NCBI GenBank assembly: GCA_964475385.1 | Contig: CAYYWV010000140.1 | Coordinates: 1 to 5,502 of the forward strand | Source: CAYYWV01 sp964475385 | Lineage (GTDB): Bacteria; Pseudomonadota; Alphaproteobacteria; JAAXGF01 | Reading direction: 5' to 3' | DNA: 5,502 nucleotides | Shown: positions 1 through 4,903 of the stretch, in pieces | How positions within the stretch are numbered: the stretch's first letter is position 1 | How the letters are laid out: every line of letters begins with the position of its first letter | Made by a program: the position numbers and the translations under genes | Notes under the pieces: generated by a model | The model's database searches: none | What the model saw: only the letters and a program-made list of their open reading frames with translations | Told to the model about the DNA's origin: nothing

Positions 1-622
<622 letters not shown>

Positions 623-623
623 G

Positions 624-662
624 ACGGGATCGAACGCTCGGTCGGGCCGACAGCGCGCCCGT
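624..662. terminator. Possible bidirectional hairpin between convergent ettA and mlaC
   Basis: The short gap between the two convergent stop codons holds a nested inverted repeat. The inner stem pairs CGCT (635-638) with AGCG (652-655) and GTCG (641-644) with CGAC (648-651), with a CG bulge and a GGC loop. An outer ACGGG (624-628) / CCCGT (658-662) can close it across an asymmetric internal loop. No T-run follows on either strand, so it is not a textbook intrinsic terminator. Its place between convergent genes is the main argument for it. Confidence 0.28.
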
Positions 663-673
663 GATCGAAACGG

Positions 674-1324
674 TCAGTTTGCGGCGGTGGCGTTTGCGGC
701 GTTCGCCCCGCTCGTCTTCTTGCGCAAAAGCGCGATCAGGCCCTCGATTCCGTCGCGGTTGACGATCGAGGCGAACTCCTGGCGCTGGGTGGTGATCAGG
801 CTCACGCCCTCGACCACCACGTCGACGATCTTGTACTCCCCCTTGCGCTTGCGCACCCGGTAATCGACCCGGATCGGCGGACCGTCGCCGGAGACGATCT
901 CGGTGGTGACGATCGTGTCCTTCTCGTCGAGGGGTTGCGCGCCCGTCACCTTGAACTCTTCGCCGGCGTAGTTATCGAGCCGCGAGGTATAGGTTTCGAG
1001 GACGAACTCGCGGAACAGCCGCAGGTATTCGTCGCGCTGATCGGGGGTGGCGATGCGCCAGTAACGGCCGAGGACGAAGCGCGCGATGGTCTTGACCGCG
1101 AAGCCGTTATCCAGCAGCTCGCGATAGCGGCGGCGGCGCTCGGCGGCGTCGGCCTTGGGGTCGGTGAGCACCGCGATCGCGCTTTCGCCGAGCGTCTTGA
1201 CGAAGGCGGCGGCGTCGTCGGGGTTGGCGACCGCTTTGGCCGGCGCCGCCGGGGCCGCGATCGCCAAGACCGCCGCGATGAAGACCAGCGAGCGCAGTCG
1301 GGGGAAAATCGTCATGTTTCGCAT
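674..1324 (-). CDS. mlaC: Periplasmic phospholipid-binding protein MlaC (Ttg2D / toluene tolerance family)
   Basis: The protein has 216 residues, about the usual MlaC length. It begins with a Sec signal peptide: basic residues MRNMTIFPRLR, then a hydrophobic stretch at about 12-27, and a probable signal peptidase I site after APAKA (residue 31). The mature part carries the family hallmarks: FVLGRYWRIATPDQRDEYLRLF (about 83-104), a TYTSRL helix end, the strand region IRVDYRVRKRKGEYKIVDVVVEGVSLI (about 151-177) and the C-terminal RQEFASIV. Family knowledge: MlaC shuttles phospholipid across the periplasm between the outer-membrane MlaA complex and the inner-membrane MlaFEDB ABC transporter. The ATG at 1324-1322 overlaps the TAA of mlaA by one base (TAATG), which favours translational coupling. 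A second ATG three codons in (1315-1313) is an alternative start. No strong Shine-Dalgarno precedes either. The C-terminal tail (SGANAANATAAN) is low complexity. No mlaF, mlaE or mlaD gene is in the window. Confidence 0.93.
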   Translation of the reverse strand: MRNMTIFPRLRSLVFIAAVLAIAAPAAPAKAVANPDDAAAFVKTLGESAIAVLTDPKADAAERRRRYRELLDNGFAVKTIARFVLGRYWRIATPDQRDEYLRLFREFVLETYTSRLDNYAGEEFKVTGAQPLDEKDTIVTTEIVSGDGPPIRVDYRVRKRKGEYKIVDVVVEGVSLITTQRQEFASIVNRDGIEGLIALLRKKTSGANAANATAAN

Positions 1325-2133
1325 TAGTTCAACAGAGAGGTGGTCTCTTCCTCGGGCTCGTAATCCTCGATCGAAATAGGCGGAATCGGCACCACCGGCG
1401 CGGGCCGGCCATTGCGAATCTCGTCGTTGCGCCGCTGGCGGTAGAGGCTGCGCAGGGTGGCGTAGAAGTCGAGAGAGGTCTGCTGAATCTCGTCGAGCGG
1501 CTCGATCACCGTTTCGCGTTCGTCGATGCCGCGAACCACGGTGCGGGCGACCAGAGCCTCGGTCGGCGCGACATAGGTGAACGGATCGATGAAGCCGTCG
1601 GCGATCAAGCCGAGGAGATCGCGCGGGTTCGAAGGACCGAGGATCGGGAGTACGAGGTAAAACCCTTCGCCGCTCCCCCATACGGCGAGCGTCTGACCGA
1701 AATCCTCGCGGTGGCTTTCGATGCCGAGGTCGCTCGCCACGTCGAGGACTCCTCCGAGCCCTACCGTCGAGTTCACGAAGAAGCGCTTGACGGTGGCCCC
1801 GGCGCGATCGGTTTCGCCCTGCAGGAGATCGTTGACGAGCGTCACCGGGCTGCGCAGATTGGCGAGCGCATTGTGGACGCCGGTTCGGACCTCGGGCGGG
1901 ACGAGATCGCGATAGAGAAGCGCGAGCGGTTTGATGAGAATGCCGTCGATGAACAGATTGATTTCGAAGATCGCCCGATTGATCGATTCGAGCGGGTCGT
2001 TGACCACGTCCACGTCGCTGGTGTCGTCTGCGACCGGGGCCTGCGCGTGGGCGGGCGGCGGCGCCCAAACCATAGCGAAGACAGCCGCCGAGAGAGCGGC
2101 AAGTCGGATAGTGCGGGAAAACCGTGCAGTCAT
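1324..2133 (-). CDS. mlaA: MlaA/VacJ family outer-membrane phospholipid transport protein
   Basis: The protein has 269 residues. The core matches MlaA/VacJ: VNDPLESINRAIFEIN (about 44-59), a pore-helix region with KPLALLYRDLVPPEVRTGVHNALANL, then NDLLQGE, RFFVNSTVGLGGVLDVASDLG (about 118-137), EDFGQTLAVWG and LPILGPSNPRDLLG. Family knowledge: MlaA forms a ring-like channel with a trimeric porin in the outer membrane and removes mislocalised phospholipid from the outer leaflet, passing it to MlaC. The start ATG at 2133-2131 was chosen because it immediately precedes a signal peptide (MTARFSRTIRLAALSAAVFAMVWAPPPAHA). The same frame stays open upstream but reads as non-coding; a GTG at 2151 would be the only close alternative. 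The signal peptide ends in PAHA-QA, a signal peptidase I site, and there is no lipobox: the protein contains no cysteine at all, whereas classical MlaA is a lipoprotein. The C-terminal tail is proline-rich and then acidic. Confidence 0.92.
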   Translation of the reverse strand: MTARFSRTIRLAALSAAVFAMVWAPPPAHAQAPVADDTSDVDVVNDPLESINRAIFEINLFIDGILIKPLALLYRDLVPPEVRTGVHNALANLRSPVTLVNDLLQGETDRAGATVKRFFVNSTVGLGGVLDVASDLGIESHREDFGQTLAVWGSGEGFYLVLPILGPSNPRDLLGLIADGFIDPFTYVAPTEALVARTVVRGIDERETVIEPLDEIQQTSLDFYATLRSLYRQRRNDEIRNGRPAPVVPIPPISIEDYEPEEETTSLLN

Positions 2134-2641
2134 TCGTTCGTTCGACCCCACCGCATGGACGCGTCGGAAATCGGGTAACGACGTCGCCTCGAATGTGTTC
2201 TTGCGCTTCGACCGCGACCCGTGCCCGGTAACGACCCGATCATGTCGCGGTATCCTAAACAAAAACTTAGCGAATTTTGCGAAAAAGCCGACTCGGGAAA
2301 CACGCCTGTTGACGCAGGGTTCCTCTGTTCGTCTAGCACAGTCAGCGATTCCGCGCCAGTCCGTTGGTTTTGGGACGTGCGCAAATCCCTGTAACCACGA
2401 CCGAAACCCAACGCTTTTTTCGTGGAGGATGGTGCGGATTCGCAAAAGACGTTATCGTCGCCATGCCAAAGACTATGGTTCGCGCGCGCCGTCCGGCCCT
2501 CTGTCGTGGACCTTAATCGGGGGGAAAGGGGAAGGGCGCGTCCTTTCGCCCACGACGATACGGTATCATGTCGATTCGAAGCAAACGGGGGCGCTAAGCG
2601 AGCCCTGGTATTCCATTCTGTAAGCGGATGGTGGATCGAAC
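2134..2641. other. Divergent intergenic region between mlaA and the universal stress protein gene
   Basis: About 500 bp without a convincing gene, tRNA or other recognisable RNA. It must hold the promoters of both flanking genes. The most AT-rich stretch of the window lies at about 2255-2288, including a direct repeat of GCGAA followed by T or A runs, so it may be the regulatory core. No good sigma-70 pair was found for mlaA. On the plus strand TTGACG (2309-2314) is followed 17 bp later by TCTAGC (2332-2337), and TATCAT (2564-2569) resembles a -10 without a matching -35. An ECF-like motif on the minus strand is described under findings. Open frames across this stretch look like accidental extensions in GC-rich DNA. 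Confidence 0.5.
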
Positions 2642-3163
2642 ATGGGTGAAGGGACGCAATCGCAACCGTCGGCTGCGGGGAAGAAGACCGTTCACCGACC
2701 CGGCGACGTCAAGTTTCTGGTCTGCGTCGACGACCGTCCGCAGTCGCGCGCGGCGCTTCGTTTCGCCTGCCAGCGGGTGCGCAACTCGGGCGGCAGCGTT
2801 GCTCTTCTCCACGTGATCGAACGGCCCGAGTTCCAGCATTGGGCGGCGATCGGCGAGGTCATGGAATCGGAACAGCGCGCCGAGGCCGAGGCGCTCCTTG
2901 AGCGTCTTGCCGGCGAGGTCAACGAGATCGCCGGCCTTCTGCCCGAGCTTCATCTGCGCGATGGCGATGTAGCGGACGAGATCCTCGCCCAGGTTCGCGA
3001 GGATCCCACCATCAACCTTCTGGTGCTCGGCGCGACGGCGCCCGAAGACAAGAGGTTCAGCCTGATTACCGAGCTGGCCAACCGGTTGATCGGGCGGCTT
3101 CGCGTGCCGCTCGTGATCGTGCCCGGCAATCTTACGCCGCAGGAAATCGATAACCTGACCTGA
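2642..3163 (+). CDS. Universal stress protein (UspA family), single domain
   Basis: The 173-residue protein has one Usp domain preceded by a polar tail of about 20 residues (MGEGTQSQPSAAGKKTVHRP). The fold is readable in order: first strand KFLVCVDDRPQSRAALRFA (24-42), second strand SVALLHVIERP (52-62), a charged helix rich in Glu and Arg (75-98), a strand with LHLRDGDVADEILAQV (104-118), NLLVLGA (125-131) and the last strand VPLVIVPG (155-162). Family knowledge: Usp proteins are cytoplasmic, usually dimeric, induced by growth arrest or stress, and some bind ATP. The ATP motif G-2X-G-9X-G-S/T is degenerate here: G130 is present, but the next position is A133 and the final pair is T143-E144, so ATP binding is doubtful. 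The ATG at 2642 has a weak purine-rich GGTGGA at 2630-2635 at normal spacing. The gene is divergent from mlaA and the next gene appears to have its own promoter, so it is probably monocistronic. Confidence 0.88.
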   Translation: MGEGTQSQPSAAGKKTVHRPGDVKFLVCVDDRPQSRAALRFACQRVRNSGGSVALLHVIERPEFQHWAAIGEVMESEQRAEAEALLERLAGEVNEIAGLLPELHLRDGDVADEILAQVREDPTINLLVLGATAPEDKRFSLITELANRLIGRLRVPLVIVPGNLTPQEIDNLT

Positions 3164-3332
3164 CCGCTGCGGCGGTGGACATCGCCCATGGCTTCGGCCA
3201 AACTCGGCCCGTCCGTCCGCGCCGGGGGCAGGCGTGGGCGATGCGCGTCCGGGCGTCGGAATTCTTTACAGATTCGATGCAGCCAACCGGGCGCGTTTTC
3301 GTAAGAGCCGTTCCAACAACGATTTTTTCGGA

Positions 3333-3350
3333 CTGGCACGAAACTTGCTT
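3333..3350 (+). promoter_or_regulatory. Sigma-54 (RpoN) -24/-12 promoter
   Basis: The sequence CTGGCACG-AAAC-TTGCTT matches the sigma-54 consensus YTGGCACGrNNNTTGCW at every defined position. The invariant GG (3335-3336) and GC (3347-3348) are separated by exactly 10 bp. With the C at 3348 as -12, transcription should start at about 3360, an A. It points toward the DUF2336 gene on the same strand. Sigma-54 promoters need an AAA+ enhancer-binding activator and usually a binding site about 80-150 bp upstream. There is room for one in 3164-3300, but I recognise no specific activator motif there. Confidence 0.85.
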
Positions 3351-3449
3351 CCCGAATCAACAGGGGCTGGGCCGTGTCCGTCGGCGGACCAGTTCCGGCG
3401 AGTCCGCGCGGTCGGATCAGGGGCGCCGAAAGGGGGACGGGCTCCGAAG

Positions 3450-3469
3450 GCCGGCGGACCGACGCCGGC
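3450..3469 (+). repeat. Inverted repeat (GCCGGC hairpin) in the DUF2336 leader
   Basis: GCCGGC at 3450-3455 pairs with GCCGGC at 3464-3469 around the 8-base loop GGACCGAC. This six-base-pair all-G/C stem would form in the mRNA made from the sigma-54 promoter. It ends directly before an in-frame ATG at 3470 and 30 bases before the preferred start. It would block ribosome access to the 3470 ATG, which favours 3500 as the start. Whether it has a regulatory role is unknown. Confidence 0.45.
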
Positions 3470-3491
3470 ATGCGATCCGAGGCGGCGGAAC

Positions 3492-3495
3492 GGAG
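3492..3495 (+). promoter_or_regulatory. Ribosome binding site that decides the DUF2336 start
   Basis: GGAG at 3492-3495 lies four bases before the ATG at 3500, slightly close but workable. Two competing in-frame starts exist. One is GTG at 3374, with AGGGG at 3362-3366 and a leader of only about 14 bases from the predicted RNA start. The other is ATG at 3470, whose ribosome site would lie inside the GCCGGC hairpin. Codons between 3374 and 3500 include AGG, AGA, GGA, AGT and CCA, which the gene body largely avoids, so that segment looks untranslated. Confidence 0.5.
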
Positions 3496-3499
3496 AACG

Positions 3500-4732
3500 A
3501 TGAAACGGCGAACCATCGGCGATGCGACGGGGCGGCTGGCGCGGTACCGCGAGCCCCGGCTTCCGACCGAAGATGCGCTTCTTGCGCTGTTCCGCCACCG
3601 AGCGGCGGAAAGGCGCAGTCGCCTCGCGATTCTCGCCCGCAACCTGTTCGACGGCGATGGCGGCGTCATCACCGATTACGAACGCATGCTGATGAGCGGG
3701 CTTGTTCACCGCCTCGTCGATCGCATCGAGGATCGGTTGCGGCGCGAGCTTGCTGCCCGGCTCGAAACCCGGGCCGTACTGCCCTCGGCCGTAACCCGGG
3801 CCATCGCCGAAGCCGAGACCGGCGGCGCCTTTCCGATCCTTGCCGCAAGCGGGCTGTTGCGCAATCTCGACCTGGTTGAGACGGTCCGCCATCGGGCGCG
3901 CGCCCATCAGCTCGCGCTTGCGCTTCGCCGCCGCCGGGCCGAGTGCGATCTCGACCGGACGGACGACGATCTGATGGCCAATCTCCTTCGCAACGCCGAG
4001 CCCGCGATCTCGCGTCGGGTGATGGAGTACCTTGCCGCCGAATCGCAGCGCGTTGACACCTTTCAGAACCCGGTGCTCGCTCCCGAGGATCTCGAATCAG
4101 CCGTGCGCGAGCGGCTCTACTGGGCGGTCGCGGCCGCCGTGCGGCGGCTGGTGCTCGCCGGATTTGCGATCGCCGACCGGCTGGTGATCGACGACGCGAC
4201 CGAAGAGGTGACGGCCGAAGCGCTTACCGCGATCGCCGAGAAAGCCGGGACGCAAACCCCCGCCGAGGGGCTGGTCGACGCGCTCGCCCGCCGTCGTCAG
4301 ATCACCGAAACGACCATGATCCGCCTTCTCGGAGAGGGCGAGGTCGCGCTGTTCGAGGCGGCTTTCACGCGGGCCACGGGGCTCGCCCCCAGGCTCGTCC
4401 GCCGGTTGCTCTACGAGCCCGACGGGGAAGGACTCGCGATCGCTTGCAAAGCCGCTGGCCTGACCCGCGACGCCTTCGTCGCCGTTTACCGGCTTTTGCT
4501 TCTGGCGCATCCCAGCCCCGGCCATGGAGCCAGGGCCGCGGCGGGGCGGCTCGGGCGCTTCTTCGAGCGCGTCCCCGATCGGGCCGCAGCGGGCGTGGTC
4601 CGCCAGTGGCGGCGCGATCCGCGCTTTCAGTTCGCGCTTTCGCGGCTTGGCGAGAATGCGCCCGACATCGGCGGCGGCAGCGGAAAACCACGGAGTCGCG
4701 ATTGGCCGCCATCGGCCGAATGCGGGGGTTGA
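3500..4732 (+). CDS. DUF2336 domain-containing protein of unknown function
   Basis: With the ATG at 3500 the protein has 410 residues. I recognise the DUF2336 family, found mainly in Alphaproteobacteria, from several blocks: LLALFRHRAAERRSRLAILARNLF (27-50), GGAFPILAASGLLRNLDLVETVRHRARAHQLALALRRR (108-145), NLLRNAEPAISRRVMEYLAAESQRVDTFQNPVL (161-193) and RLYWAVAAAVRRLV (205-218). The second half (RQITETTMIRLLGEGEVALFEAAFTRATGLAPRLVRRLLYEPDGEGLAIACKAAGLTRDAFVAVYRLLL, 266-334) is also typical. The protein looks all-helical, with repeated helix pairs resembling HEAT-type repeats, rich in Arg, Glu and Ala. It has no signal peptide, membrane segment or obvious catalytic motif, so it is probably a cytoplasmic scaffold or regulator. 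The biochemical function is unknown. The last 20 residues are low complexity. The sigma-54 promoter upstream suggests conditional expression. It stands alone, 171 bp before the IclR-type gene. Confidence 0.85.
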   Translation: MKRRTIGDATGRLARYREPRLPTEDALLALFRHRAAERRSRLAILARNLFDGDGGVITDYERMLMSGLVHRLVDRIEDRLRRELAARLETRAVLPSAVTRAIAEAETGGAFPILAASGLLRNLDLVETVRHRARAHQLALALRRRRAECDLDRTDDDLMANLLRNAEPAISRRVMEYLAAESQRVDTFQNPVLAPEDLESAVRERLYWAVAAAVRRLVLAGFAIADRLVIDDATEEVTAEALTAIAEKAGTQTPAEGLVDALARRRQITETTMIRLLGEGEVALFEAAFTRATGLAPRLVRRLLYEPDGEGLAIACKAAGLTRDAFVAVYRLLLLAHPSPGHGARAAAGRLGRFFERVPDRAAAGVVRQWRRDPRFQFALSRLGENAPDIGGGSGKPRSRDWPPSAECGG

Positions 4733-4794
4733 GCGCGCGCCGCGCTCTCGGATTCGCGGGAAGACCGGGCCGGACCAACAAGTAGGAGGCGCCC

Positions 4795-4815
4795 CACGGT
4801 TTTCGTGATACCGTG
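4795..4815. repeat. Inverted repeat 1 upstream of the iclR-type gene
   Basis: CACGGT (4795-4800) and ACCGTG (4810-4815) are perfect six-base arms around a 9-base spacer (TTTCGTGAT). It lies 62 bp after the DUF2336 stop and 19 bp before the TTGACA hexamer. It could be a distal regulator half-site pair, or a weak hairpin ending the DUF2336 transcript. There is no T-run after the stem. Confidence 0.4.
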
Positions 4816-4817
4816 AC

Positions 4818-4833
4818 ATAACGCGGGCGTTAT
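4818..4833. promoter_or_regulatory. Palindromic candidate operator next to the iclR-type promoter
   Basis: ATAACGC-GG-GCGTTAT is a perfect inverted repeat with seven-base arms and a 2-base spacer. It ends at the base before the TTGACA -35 hexamer (4834). IclR-family proteins commonly bind near-perfect palindromes of about 15 bp in their own promoters. The size, symmetry and position fit an autoregulatory operator for the gene starting at 4904. The DNA-binding partner is inferred, not shown. Confidence 0.55.
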
Positions 4834-4862
4834 TTGACATCCGGCGATTCCGCCGATATCGG
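4834..4862 (+). promoter_or_regulatory. Candidate sigma-70 promoter of the iclR-type gene
   Basis: A perfect -35 hexamer TTGACA (4834-4839) is followed after 17 bp by TATCGG (4857-4862), which keeps only the first three bases of TATAAT. A strong -35 with a poor -10 is common in high-GC alphaproteobacteria and in regulated promoters. The start would fall near 4869, giving a leader of about 35 bases before the ATG at 4904. Confidence 0.5.
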
Positions 4863-4864
4863 CG
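4851..4864. repeat. Perfect 14-bp palindrome over the -10 position
   Basis: CGCCGATATCGGCG is a perfect palindrome with no spacer and covers the presumed -10 hexamer (4857-4862). A protein bound here would block RNA polymerase. GC-rich short palindromes also arise by chance in this base composition, so its function is uncertain. Confidence 0.4.
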
Positions 4865-4903
4865 TCGTCGCGATCACTGAATACGTTTGACGCGACGCCC
4901 GGC

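Larger units (their letters stand above)
3164..3499 (+). other. Intergenic region and leader upstream of the DUF2336 gene
   Basis: This 336-bp stretch between the stress protein gene and the DUF2336 start contains several elements. Just after the stop codon there are two short hairpins that could help end transcription: ACCGC-TGCG-GCGGT at 3163-3176 and TGGC-TTCG-GCCA, with a UUCG tetraloop, at 3189-3200. Neither has a T-run. A sigma-54 promoter lies at 3333-3350, annotated separately. Downstream of it is a GC-rich leader. No NifA-type TGT-N10-ACA site was found between 3164 and the promoter. Confidence 0.55.

Noticed and set aside
674..2068. A 464-codon open frame on the minus strand that continues upstream of mlaC through the mlaA region
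   Set aside because: Only the last 216 codons read as MlaC, with a signal peptide at the proposed start. The upstream part is an Arg/Pro-rich out-of-frame reading of mlaA.
2309..2337. TTGACG-N17-TCTAGC as the promoter of the universal stress protein gene
   Set aside because: The -10 matches poorly and the leader would be about 300 bases. It also overlaps the competing minus-strand ECF-like motif, so I did not annotate it.
2134..2445. In-frame N-terminal extension of mlaA by about 100 residues
   Set aside because: The extension has no recognisable domain, reads like translated non-coding DNA, and would bury the signal peptide in the middle of the protein.
2571..2585. GATTCGAAGC, resembling a tRNA T-arm
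   Set aside because: No acceptor, D or anticodon stems can be built around it.
1931..2623. A 230-codon plus-strand frame crossing antisense mlaA and the intergenic region
   Set aside because: Half of it is antisense to mlaA. The rest shows no motif, no ribosome site and unlikely codon choice.
3164..3333. NifA-type upstream activator site or IHF site for the sigma-54 promoter
   Set aside because: There is no TGT-N10-ACA in this stretch. The best IHF-like match, around 3314-3327, misses several consensus bases.
3175..3879. Plus- and minus-strand open frames overlapping the DUF2336 leader and 5' part
   Set aside because: They are Arg/Pro/Gly-rich shadow frames typical of GC-rich DNA and conflict with the well-supported DUF2336 frame.
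4702..4719. Hairpin TTGGCCG-CCAT-CGGCCGA near the end of the DUF2336 gene as a terminator
   Set aside because: It lies inside the coding sequence before the stop and has no T-run.
4784..4789. Strong Shine-Dalgarno AGGAGG after the DUF2336 stop, suggesting a small gene
   Set aside because: No ATG, GTG or TTG lies at a usable distance. The first GTG (4805) is 15 bases away and its frame stops after three codons.
4097..4840. A 247-codon minus-strand frame antisense to the DUF2336 gene
   Set aside because: It is low-complexity and Gly/Pro/Arg-rich with no domain, and it mirrors the third-codon-position bias of the sense gene.
4887..4892. A second -35-like TTGACG just before the iclR-type start codon
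   Set aside because: A -10 at proper spacing would fall inside the coding sequence, and no suitable hexamer is there.
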